A DNA stretch of 64,000 nt from Bryobacteraceae bacterium. Lineage in GTDB: Bacteria > Acidobacteriota > Terriglobia > Bryobacterales > Bryobacteraceae. Both the position numbers and the translations under genes were made by a program. How positions within the stretch are numbered: position 1 is the stretch's first letter; every line of letters starts with the position of its first letter. This document shows, piece by piece, positions 42,288 to 50,123 of this stretch. The notes under the pieces are model-generated. The model was not told where the DNA came from, did no database searches, and saw only the letters and a list, made by a program, of their open reading frames with translations. The stretch lies in NCBI GenBank assembly GCA_019748195.1, contig JAIEPW010000011.1, forward strand, positions 124,001 to 188,000, in the 5' to 3' direction.

Positions 42288-44797
42288 TGCGAGGGATGGC
42301 AGCGCGGATGACAAGGATAGCGGCGCTGGCCACGCTGGCGGCCTCGCTTGCATCCGGCTACTATCATTTCGTTTACTTCCCTTCGCGTAACGGGCCCTTT
42401 GTTCCGATTCCGGTGAAGTTCGACCTGGCGTCGATTCCGGACCGGACGGTGCAGTACTTCATTTCGCTGGATGGTCCCGATCCGATGGCGCCGGGCGATT
42501 CGGCGGCGGCGATCGCCAGCCAGATCCGGATGGCGGCGCGGACCTGGAATGAGGTTCCGAGCAGTGAATTGCGGATCGCGTTCGGCGGATATCGCGACAC
42601 GAACCAACTGCAGACCACGCCAGGGATCGACGTGGTTTTCGACGATGAGATTCCGCCGGGGATCATCGCGCAGGCGGGTCCGATCACGCTGGCGTCGGTG
42701 GATCTGAACACGTCGAGGTTCGTTCCGCTGCTGCGCAGCCGGCTGCAGCTTCGCCGGGACCTGTCGACGCAGCCGAGTTATACGGAGAGCTTCTTCACGG
42801 TTCTGGTGCACGAGTTTGGGCACACGCTGGGACTGCAGCACACGTTCACGTCGGGAGTGATGGCGACGCCGATCACGCAGGCGGCGACGAAGGCGCGGCC
42901 GTTGAGCGGCGACGATATCGCCGGGCTTTCGCTGCTGTATCCGACTCCGCAGTTTCTGGCGGGCACGGGCGCGATCAGCGGCCGGGTGACGTTGAACAGC
43001 GCGGGAGTGAACCTGGCGAGCGTGGTGGCGATTACGCCCGCGGGACTCGCCTACAGCACGCTGTCGAATCCGGACGGGACGTATCGGATTGAGGGCTTGC
43101 CGCCGGGCAACTACCTGATCTACACGCATCCGGTGCCGCCGGCGGCTTTCGGCGAAGTGACGCCGGGGAACATCGTGCTGCCCCGAGACGATCGCCAGGA
43201 ACCGTTCCGCTTCGGGCAGAATTTCTCGGCGCAGTTTTTCCCGAACACGCGGGAGTGGCGGCAGGCGGCGGCGGTGAGCGTGAACGCCGGCCAGACGGTG
43301 GATTTGATCAACTTCCCGGTGCGGCAGCGCGCCACGCCGGCCATCCACGGGGTGCAGAGCTACGGTTTCCTGAATCGCGTGGCGGTGAAGAGCCCGCCGG
43401 CGCGGACCGAAGCGCAGACCACGCTGTACTTCACCGGAAACGGCCTGATGGCGAACAACCAGGTGGCGCCGGGGTTGCGCGTGGAGGCGATTGGCGACGA
43501 TGTGCAGGCGGCGGCGAACTCCGTGCGGGTGTACGTGACGAACCCGCCGTACATACAGGCCGATTTCGCGGCGGGAGCCACCACCGACGGCTACCGCCAT
43601 CTGCTGTTCCAGCTTGGCGACGATATGTACGTGCTGCCGGCGGCGTTCTTCCTGGTGTCACGGGCGGCGCCGGTGGTTTCAAGCGTGCGGATGGATCAGG
43701 AAACGGTGACGATCACGGGAAGCGGCTTCACCACGGAATCGCGCGTGATCTTTGACGGGATCGCGGGGCGAATCCGCAAGGTAACGCCGGAGGAGATCGA
43801 AGTCGCCGCTCCGGCATGGACCGGCGGGAACGAGGCGCGGGTGGCGGTGTTGAACAGCGACGGGCAGAGCAGCATTCAGTCGCTTGGGTCGAATGTCCCT
43901 CCGGCGTTGGCGGCGGCGGCTCTCAGCCGCGCGGCGTCGGTGGACGTGCAGCCGGCTGCGATTCCGGCGGGCGTGGATTCGGTGATCGAGATCACCGGGA
44001 ACGGGACGAACTTCGTCGAGGGCCAGACGCGCGTGGGATTCGGGTCGAGCGATGTCGCGGTGCGACGGGTGTGGGTGCTCTCGCCGAGCCGCCTGCTGGT
44101 GAACGTGTCGGTGAGCGCGGCGGCGCCGTCGCTGTCGACGGCGGTGACGGTGGTTAACGGGCTGGATACGATCCGTCAGCCGAACGCGTTCCAGATCCTG
44201 CCGGCGACTTCGGAGCCGAGCCTTCGTGCGCCGGTGGTGAGCGCGATGACGGGGCTCGCGGGGGTGCCGCAAGGCGGGGCGGGAATCGTGACGGTGGCGA
44301 ATCCGCCGGCGACGCTGCAGGGCTGGACGCTGGCGGTGAACGGGCAAACGGCGATTGTGCAGACGCTGACCGGCGATTCGATCACGTTCACGCTGCCGGC
44401 GGGCCTGGCGCCGGGGCCGGCGGTGGTGGCGCTGCAGAACCGTTCGGGCGTGGCGGGATTCCGGATCGCGATGCAGGTGGACGCGCCGCCGGCGGTGATC
44501 ACGGGATTCACGGGAACCGCGGGGCGCGAGATCACGACGGCGTCGCCGGCGCGTCCGGGCGAGTTGCTGACGATTTTCGCGACCAACGTGCGGGAGACGG
44601 ACGCGGCGGCGGTGCGGGTGACGATCGGCGGGATTCACCATCCGGTGCAGCACATGACGACGGGGCAGAACGGGGTGACGCAGATCCGCGTGATGCTGTC
44701 GGCGGCCTTGCGCGAGAACTCGCCGTGCACGATTCAGGAAGGGACGCGGTTGTCGGACGCGGTGGTGTTGCCGGTGAGGCCGGCGGCGTCGGAGTAG
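42287..44797 (+). CDS. secreted metzincin (matrixin-like) protease with TIG and TIGR03437-like domains
   Basis: An 836-residue exported protein. After the signal segment (about 9-25), the protease domain carries HEFGHTLGLQH (175-185) and the Met-turn SGVMATP. A carboxypeptidase-regulatory-like domain follows (about 225-300, SGRVTLNSAGVNLASVV and DGTYRIEGLPPGNYLIYT), then TIG/IPT-like modules (VVSSVRMDQETVTITGSGFT, VDSVIEITGNGTNF), and a C-terminal region with PGELLTIFATNV and VRVTIGGIHHPVQHM as in the Solibacter-type domain. It probably degrades extracellular protein and stays surface-attached. It is coupled to the small secreted protein upstream. Confidence 0.85.
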   Translation: MRGMAARMTRIAALATLAASLASGYYHFVYFPSRNGPFVPIPVKFDLASIPDRTVQYFISLDGPDPMAPGDSAAAIASQIRMAARTWNEVPSSELRIAFGGYRDTNQLQTTPGIDVVFDDEIPPGIIAQAGPITLASVDLNTSRFVPLLRSRLQLRRDLSTQPSYTESFFTVLVHEFGHTLGLQHTFTSGVMATPITQAATKARPLSGDDIAGLSLLYPTPQFLAGTGAISGRVTLNSAGVNLASVVAITPAGLAYSTLSNPDGTYRIEGLPPGNYLIYTHPVPPAAFGEVTPGNIVLPRDDRQEPFRFGQNFSAQFFPNTREWRQAAAVSVNAGQTVDLINFPVRQRATPAIHGVQSYGFLNRVAVKSPPARTEAQTTLYFTGNGLMANNQVAPGLRVEAIGDDVQAAANSVRVYVTNPPYIQADFAAGATTDGYRHLLFQLGDDMYVLPAAFFLVSRAAPVVSSVRMDQETVTITGSGFTTESRVIFDGIAGRIRKVTPEEIEVAAPAWTGGNEARVAVLNSDGQSSIQSLGSNVPPALAAAALSRAASVDVQPAAIPAGVDSVIEITGNGTNFVEGQTRVGFGSSDVAVRRVWVLSPSRLLVNVSVSAAAPSLSTAVTVVNGLDTIRQPNAFQILPATSEPSLRAPVVSAMTGLAGVPQGGAGIVTVANPPATLQGWTLAVNGQTAIVQTLTGDSITFTLPAGLAPGPAVVALQNRSGVAGFRIAMQVDAPPAVITGFTGTAGREITTASPARPGELLTIFATNVRETDAAAVRVTIGGIHHPVQHMTTGQNGVTQIRVMLSAALRENSPCTIQEGTRLSDAVVLPVRPAASE

Positions 44798-45032
44798 AAA
44801 TCTTTATATCAATCCACCGGGTTGCGGTTTTTCCTGACAGCTTCGGAGCTTCGAGAACGGATGTTGCTCTGACTCGCTCCTCTTCACCATACGACTCCCC
44901 TCAGAGGGAAATCGGCGAGCACGTTCTTAACCAACTTCAGGCGGTGGTAATCGCCCCGCTTGCAGCCGCGTCCTCCACCGACCGTGGCCATCACAGCCTT
45001 TTCAGGAGATAATTTGCAGATCGGAGCCAAAC

Positions 45033-46910
45033 TTGTCGTGGTCGTTCAACGAGATCGAGATTAACGGTGGCTTCCTGGCAGGTGTTCGCCTGAAGCTCCC
45101 TGCTGGGTTGACGTGTATCATCGGTCCACGCGGATCAGGCAAATCTACGCTAGCCGAGGCATTGCGGTATGCGATCCTGGGCATCCCTTCTAGTTCGAGG
45201 ACCCGTCAGGACTTGATCCAGGCGAATCTCGGCCCCTCGTCGATCGTTGCTGCGAGTGTGCGAACGCAAGGCGGTCCGGCTTATTCACTGCGCCGGTCTT
45301 ACAAACAGGCTGCCGTGGTTCAGACGGACGATGGACGACCGGTCGAAGGTGTGGATCTGGATCGGGGCACGTTCCTGCCCCTGGATGCCTACACCGCTCT
45401 GGAAATCGAAGCCATAGCGGACGAGAGTCTAGGTCCTAAACGAAGGGCGCTGCTCGATGATCTGCGGCCCGAGCAACTCCGGGAGATCTACGCAGGCCTC
45501 TCTGAACGCAGACGCGCGCTCGAAGCCAATGCCGACAGGCTTCGGTTGGCCCGCACCCGGCTTACGGATCTCAAGGAGCGGTTGGAAGAGGCAGGGGACC
45601 TGCGAGCGCGGTTGGCAGCAACGCCGCCACCGGAATTCGATCCAAAGGCGGCGGGGTACAGCCAGGCAGTAAGACAGCAGCAGCGCAACCAAAGTGAGGC
45701 GAAGGGCCTGACGGACTTGGCGGCGGCTGCGCAGCGACTGCAGGAGCAGCTAGAGTCGGTGCGTGGGCTGTTCAGTTCGCTGCCCGGTCAAGCCAAGTTC
45801 GAAGCAGGGTCGGAGAACGATGCGATCTTCGCCGTCATGGGTAAGGAATTGCGCCGGGTGGTCGATGCGAGCGCAACTCATTGGAAGGCGCTGAACGAAG
45901 CGTCTGCCGCGTTCCAGCAAGCTGTTGCGGACGCGCAGTCCTCGTTGAAGTCGGCACATGCAAAGCAGGCAGCGACGCACGCGGATCTCGCCCGACAGAA
46001 CGAAAGTGCCAATGCCCAAGTTCTTGCCCATGCGCAGCTTGAGGAGGAAGTGCGAAAGCTCGATCAAATCGAGCATGAGCTGCGGGAGGTGCGAACGGAG
46101 ATTGGTCAGCTTGAAGCGGAGCGGATTCGCCTAAAAGGCGACTACCTGTTAGCCCAAGAGGAGATCTCGGAGTTACGTGAGGGCGTTGCGGCCTTGCTGG
46201 CGGAGGAGACAGGGCCTAACGTGCAAGTGACCGTCGCGCGAAACGCCGACAATCTGGCCTATCAGCAGATCTTGACGGACGGTCTGCGCGGTGCGCGCGT
46301 GCGCAACCACGACGAGATCCTAGCAAAGCTGATGACGATTCGCCCGGAGGATCTGGCGCAAATGATTCAGCAGCAAGACACGGGGGGCTTTGAGCAGTAC
46401 TTGGGGTTTGGGGCGGAGCGGTCTAGACGCATTCTGGAAGGATTTCGGGGAAGCATCGATCCACTCGCGCTGGAGATTATTAACATTGACGATCGGGTCC
46501 GCATTGAGCTAAACGTGTCCACCAGCGCCAACCCATATTTCAAGGACGCGGCGGAACTGTCTCGCGGGCAGAAATGCACCGCCCTGCTCCCCCTACTGCT
46601 GGCGCGACGGCATTGTCCTCTAATCGCCGACCAGCCGGAGGATAATCTTGATAATCACTTCATCTATGAGACTGTAGTGACCGCAATTCGGCGGATGCGA
46701 GACCGGCGTCAATTGATCCTCGTCACTCACAATGCCAACATTCCGGTCCTGGGTGAAGCCGACCTTGTCGTGGTTATGAACTCCGATGGCCGAGTGGGCT
46801 ACGTGGAGAAGACCGGTTCGGTTGATGACTGTCAGGGTGAGATCATCGATTTGCTGGAAGGGGGGCGCGAGGCATTTGATCGACGGTCAGCACGATACGG
46901 ACACAAATAG
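45033..46910 (+). CDS. SMC/RecN-like ABC-type ATPase of a three-gene signalling cassette
   Basis: A 625-residue soluble ATPase. Walker A is GPRGSGKST (31-39), the ABC signature LSRGQK is at 509-514, Walker B is CPLIADQPEDNLD (about 528-540), and VTHNANIP holds the switch His. Between the two ATPase halves, residues about 140-390 are charged and Ala-rich coiled coil, as in SMC/Rad50/RecN proteins. No nuclease domain is attached. It probably binds DNA or a large ligand and couples recognition to dimerisation. It starts with TTG (GGAG upstream) and overlaps the histidine kinase gene by 35 nt. GC content is clearly lower than in neighbouring genes, a sign of transfer. Confidence 0.85.
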   Translation: MSWSFNEIEINGGFLAGVRLKLPAGLTCIIGPRGSGKSTLAEALRYAILGIPSSSRTRQDLIQANLGPSSIVAASVRTQGGPAYSLRRSYKQAAVVQTDDGRPVEGVDLDRGTFLPLDAYTALEIEAIADESLGPKRRALLDDLRPEQLREIYAGLSERRRALEANADRLRLARTRLTDLKERLEEAGDLRARLAATPPPEFDPKAAGYSQAVRQQQRNQSEAKGLTDLAAAAQRLQEQLESVRGLFSSLPGQAKFEAGSENDAIFAVMGKELRRVVDASATHWKALNEASAAFQQAVADAQSSLKSAHAKQAATHADLARQNESANAQVLAHAQLEEEVRKLDQIEHELREVRTEIGQLEAERIRLKGDYLLAQEEISELREGVAALLAEETGPNVQVTVARNADNLAYQQILTDGLRGARVRNHDEILAKLMTIRPEDLAQMIQQQDTGGFEQYLGFGAERSRRILEGFRGSIDPLALEIINIDDRVRIELNVSTSANPYFKDAAELSRGQKCTALLPLLLARRHCPLIADQPEDNLDNHFIYETVVTAIRRMRDRRQLILVTHNANIPVLGEADLVVVMNSDGRVGYVEKTGSVDDCQGEIIDLLEGGREAFDRRSARYGHK

Positions 46911-47901
46911 CGTTTTGGACCGTCTGAGGAGACTCGCAGCTTCAGACCCTCGATCAGCGCGCACGGAACTGATCTCTCTGATCAATGGCCAGCCCGAACT
47001 GGCTCGCAGCCTGTTGGAGCGGCTGGACACCCGCAAGGACGGACGTCTGCGGCATCTCATTGCCAGAGTCGCGCAGGAAGTGGGTTCGAAAACGATCATC
47101 CTGCCGTTTCTGGTGCAGTGGCACGCTCGGGAGACCGACGAGTTCACGCGGCGGGCGATTACGGTTGCTCTGGGGCAGTTGGAGGAACAAGTTCCTGTTA
47201 CCGCGACGCCCGACAAACCGGCTCCGGTGTATCCGGCGCAATTCGCAGAGACATACGATTACATCGCCTCGCGTCTAAAGCACAAGCTCAACAACGGCAT
47301 CATGAAGGCCCAAGCACATTTGCTGCGGCTGGCCGCAGCCTTAGAGCAGCCCGATTCGACTGGTGCCGTGGGTAGTGCAATTGCTGGTTTGAAGGAAGAA
47401 TTCAGGCGTCTCGGAATTGCGATTGAGGCAGCGGATGTCGATCCGTCGCACTTCCAAGGGCGAGCGATCCTGCTCGTGCCGTGGCTGCAAGCAATGAACG
47501 GACGATATGCAGCACAGTTCTCGCGCATTGATATTCAGTTCGAGGGCGACGTTGATCCACCTGTTACCGTGGACGCGAGTGATTATCTCCTGGAAACAGT
47601 ATTTTGGAACACTTGGCTGAACGCGCATCAGGCCGCCAGAAATCCCTGCCGCATCATGCTACGCATCAAGCAATACAGCGACTGCGTGAGGCTGTTGGTG
47701 ATTGACAATGGTCCCGGCTTTCCCGAAGCGGTTCACGATGGGGCTTTTCAAGAGCCGGTTTCGACGCACGGGGCGAATCGGGGCCGCGGCCTCCTGGAGA
47801 TGAGCGATGCCATGCGTCGTCTCTATGGGAGCGTGCGCCTGACCGACGATGGTACAGGCACGTTTCGCCTGCTCCTTGAGTTTCCGGTGCCGCGGTCATG
47901 A
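46876..47901 (+). CDS. soluble histidine kinase with helical (HEAT-like) N-terminal region
   Basis: A 341-residue cytosolic protein with no membrane segment. Residues 10-105 are helical repeats (DRLRRLAASDPRSARTELIS, LRHLIARVAQEVG, TRRAITVALGQL) of HEAT-like character. SRLKHKLNNGIMKAQ resembles a HisKA H-box with His136 as phosphoacceptor. The ATPase domain has an N-box (ETVFWNTWLNAHQAA), DNGPGF (277-282) and GANRGRGL (299-306). It should autophosphorylate and pass phosphate to the receiver of the next gene. Start TTG 46876 is inferred from GAGG upstream; it overlaps the ATPase stop by 35 nt. The stop overlaps the next ATG (ATGA, 47898-47901). Confidence 0.82.
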   Translation: MIDGQHDTDTNSVLDRLRRLAASDPRSARTELISLINGQPELARSLLERLDTRKDGRLRHLIARVAQEVGSKTIILPFLVQWHARETDEFTRRAITVALGQLEEQVPVTATPDKPAPVYPAQFAETYDYIASRLKHKLNNGIMKAQAHLLRLAAALEQPDSTGAVGSAIAGLKEEFRRLGIAIEAADVDPSHFQGRAILLVPWLQAMNGRYAAQFSRIDIQFEGDVDPPVTVDASDYLLETVFWNTWLNAHQAARNPCRIMLRIKQYSDCVRLLVIDNGPGFPEAVHDGAFQEPVSTHGANRGRGLLEMSDAMRRLYGSVRLTDDGTGTFRLLLEFPVPRS

Positions 47902-49475
47902 GCTACCCATCTTGCATTCAGCCGCTTGTCATTGAAGACGAACCGGACGTGAAAACTGTCTACGAAGACATTCTTCGGCGTCTCGGCACTGCGCCGCCGA
48001 AGTTTGCTTTCTGCTACGAGGATGCAATCGCGCACCTGAAATCGAGTACGATCTTTCACTTGGTGCTGTTGGATCTCCGCCTGCCCGAGTCGGTTGGGCT
48101 TCCTCCCACGGATACGGTCGATCTCGGGATGACACTGCTCGAAGAGTGCGTGAAGCGGGAGTGGTATCCGATCCCGGCTCTATTGATCGTCAGTGGTCAT
48201 GTCGCGAAAGCAAGGCAGAGCGAGTTGAGTGACAAGGTGCGGAGCAACTTCTTCTGTGGCCGAGTGTTGGTGAAGGGGGCAGAACCAGAGCACCTCGCAG
48301 AGGAGATCAATAAAGCACTAGATGCCGTAAGTCGATACATCGGCGTCGGCATACATCTGCGAGATGCTGGGCGATCGACGTATCCGGTGATCAGTCCGAG
48401 AGAAGAGGATCTTTTGCGGCGCTCCGTGCTCGATTACTCACGAGGTGTTGGCATTGATCTCGAATGGTGGTCAGCAAGCCGCTATTCAAACCCATCCGAC
48501 GTGGATAGTGAGTGGACGAAAGTACTGATGGGGAGATTTCTGCTTGCTGACGGTGATCGCGCATCGCGAACCCACTTCTTCAAGCTGTACCCTGCTGCTC
48601 ACCGTGAGGCTACTGTCTTAGCCGCCCGTGGTCTTGCGAGTAGGCTGCAGCATGTTTCAGTGGTGACGGACATTGCCGGAGTACGTCGATCTCTGCTTGT
48701 AACTCAGGCGGTTGGACCTGGGGAGCGGCGCCCGAGATCCCTAAGGCAATGGCTCGCTCAGCCATCGTTGTCAGTGGAAGCGATTCGGTCTGTCGCGTCG
48801 CAGGTGGCAGGTCAACTCTTCCGGATGGGTAATGCCTCGCCGAACATTCAGCAGGTGAACAGCTTGATCTGGCCATATCATAACGAAGAGCAGCTGGGGA
48901 GAGAGTGGCAGAAGTGGAAAACTCCGAGTTCCGATGACGACCCGCTGGCCGTCCTGCGCATGGTACAGTCCTCGACGCGCGAGGTGCGATACACCGAACA
49001 TTCCTTCATCCACGGTGATCTACACGCTGAGAATGTTGCCGTCGATGTCGTCGACTCCGGCGATGAACCACGCGCTTTCGTGTTTGATGCTGGGGCGACA
49101 ACGCGCGCCCCGCGTCTGAAGGACATGGCCATGTTGGAGGTGTCGGTGCTGTTGCATTCGGAGGACGACTTGACGGCTGAAGCGCTTGACGAACTCTTCG
49201 GAGGACAAGCTCTGACGGCAGGCAGTTCGCCGCGAGCGACATTCGTTCGTGCTTTGCGATCAAAATGTTTGCCTGATGGTGATCCCGAATGGCTTGTATA
49301 CGCGGTCTTGCTGTTTGATCAAGTGCTCGTCCAGTTGGGCGGCCTTGCGTTTGCCGTGTCAGGTAACAAGATCCACAATCCGAAGGATGCGGCGCAACTC
49401 CTAGTTTGGGCTGCGAAATGGCTAAATAGACTGCTCGCAGTTGGACCGACAGAGGGCGCGTGCCCACAAGACTAG
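47898..49475 (+). CDS. response-regulator receiver fused to a kinase/phosphotransferase-like domain
   Basis: A 525-residue protein. Residues 8-145 are a complete receiver: acidic pocket IEDE (12-15), phosphoacceptor D59 in LVLLDLRLPES, S99 in LLIVSG and K126 in RVLVKG. Residues about 175-500 resemble an APH/protein-kinase-like fold: K229 in THFFKLYP with Glu237, catalytic loop IHGDLHAENV (H372, D374, N379) and metal-binding D397 in AFVFDAGATTR, followed by a helical lobe. There is no DNA-binding output. Phosphorylation by the upstream histidine kinase would therefore switch a phosphotransferase, as effectors do in defence two-component systems. The target could be a nucleotide, protein or small molecule. 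Confidence 0.8.
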   Translation: MSYPSCIQPLVIEDEPDVKTVYEDILRRLGTAPPKFAFCYEDAIAHLKSSTIFHLVLLDLRLPESVGLPPTDTVDLGMTLLEECVKREWYPIPALLIVSGHVAKARQSELSDKVRSNFFCGRVLVKGAEPEHLAEEINKALDAVSRYIGVGIHLRDAGRSTYPVISPREEDLLRRSVLDYSRGVGIDLEWWSASRYSNPSDVDSEWTKVLMGRFLLADGDRASRTHFFKLYPAAHREATVLAARGLASRLQHVSVVTDIAGVRRSLLVTQAVGPGERRPRSLRQWLAQPSLSVEAIRSVASQVAGQLFRMGNASPNIQQVNSLIWPYHNEEQLGREWQKWKTPSSDDDPLAVLRMVQSSTREVRYTEHSFIHGDLHAENVAVDVVDSGDEPRAFVFDAGATTRAPRLKDMAMLEVSVLLHSEDDLTAEALDELFGGQALTAGSSPRATFVRALRSKCLPDGDPEWLVYAVLLFDQVLVQLGGLAFAVSGNKIHNPKDAAQLLVWAAKWLNRLLAVGPTEGACPQD

Positions 49476-49529
49476 CCTCAACTTGCCCCAACTGCCACCC
49501 AATCCCAGAAGAGGCTATCCAGCGTGCGG

Positions 49530-49799
49530 CTATTCTGAACCGCGGCGCCACTTATCCATCTTCGTGCCGCACTGCGCGCAGGTGGAGGCGCCCCAATTGG
49601 TCTGCTAGGCATCGGCGGGCTTTCGCACCTTCGGCTGAGGCGTCCGGCCCGTGGGACACGTGACCTGCGAGAAGTTGATGCCCCAATCGGTCCTGGCCAG
49701 GGTTCCGAAAAGGATCGCGGCGACACCGGCGGAAAGAGCGATCCGAAACACTACGGAACGTCTGCCGCTCCACTGTAAGCGAGCGGCAGACGAATCCAC
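49530..49799 (-). pseudogene. broken small membrane-anchored zinc-ribbon protein
   Basis: Read on the minus strand: a membrane segment (RIALSAGVAAILFGTLAR), TDWGINFSQVTCPTGRTPQP, KVRKPADA, then an in-frame TAG (49605-49607), then QTNWGASTCAQCGTKMDKWR and TAG at 49530-49532. The part after the internal stop keeps a C-x-x-C pair, and the part before it keeps only one Cys of the expected first pair. I recall similar short acidobacterial proteins with a CPxCGTPQP...CPxCGTEMD layout. The premature stop and the lost Cys both point to decay. A GTG at 49751 is an alternative start. Confidence 0.5.
49759..49792. repeat. perfect 12-bp inverted repeat
   Basis: CGTCTGCCGCTC (49759-49770) is the exact inverse of GAGCGGCAGACG (49781-49792), with a 10-nt loop. 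It sits at the start of the broken zinc-ribbon gene. It may be an attenuator, or a remnant of a mobile palindromic element; there is no T run on either side. Confidence 0.6.
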
Positions 49800-49878
49800 C
49801 CATCACACCTCGCCATTTCCCAGGCGCTTAAAGTAATCGTCTCTCTACTGCGCCGACGAACCGGGAGCCGCGCGCAAG

Positions 49879-49971
49879 CGGCAAACGCTAGAGGACCCCC
49901 GTAGTGCCGCCTTCAGGCGGCAGGGGCCTTCAGGCCCCGAGGAAGGTGACGGTCAACAACCGGCAAACGCT
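49879..49971. repeat. double CTTCAG hairpin between 11-bp direct repeats
   Basis: TGCCGCCT-TC-AGGCGGCA (49905-49922) and GGGGCCT-TC-AGGCCCC (49923-49938) abut each other and share the CTTCAG centre. CGGCAAACGCT occurs at 49879-49889 and again at 49961-49971, flanking them. The layout resembles a miniature palindromic element. Confidence 0.5.
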
Positions 49972-50123
49972 GGATCAACGCCTCACCCGCTGCTCGCGGG
50001 CGACCCGCGCACGAACCAACCCCGTGGTCCGGGGCCTTGAGGTGTCAACTCCCGGCCTTCCTACCCCTTGTGACAGGACATCCTTGACACAGGGAAAGCG
50101 CCCGGTAACCCACCTGCAGCCCG

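Larger units (their letters stand above)
49476..50123. other. 648-bp spacer after the signalling cassette with repeats
   Basis: Contains a broken small zinc-ribbon gene (49530-49799), a 12-bp hairpin (49759-49792), two abutting CTTCAG-centred hairpins (49905-49938) and an 11-bp direct repeat (49879-49889 and 49961-49971). The part from 49980 to 50123 shows nothing recognisable. It looks like a mosaic junction between a transferred cassette and older chromosome. Confidence 0.55.

Noticed and set aside
45033-46910. ATPase considered as a chromosomal SMC, RecN or RecF
   Set aside because: The coiled-coil region is too short for SMC, the RecN/RecF signature regions are not apparent, and the gene is fused by overlap to two-component genes.
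49905-49938. Double hairpin considered as a terminator for the cassette
   Set aside because: It lies 430 nt after the last stop and has no T run; it looks more like a dispersed palindromic element.
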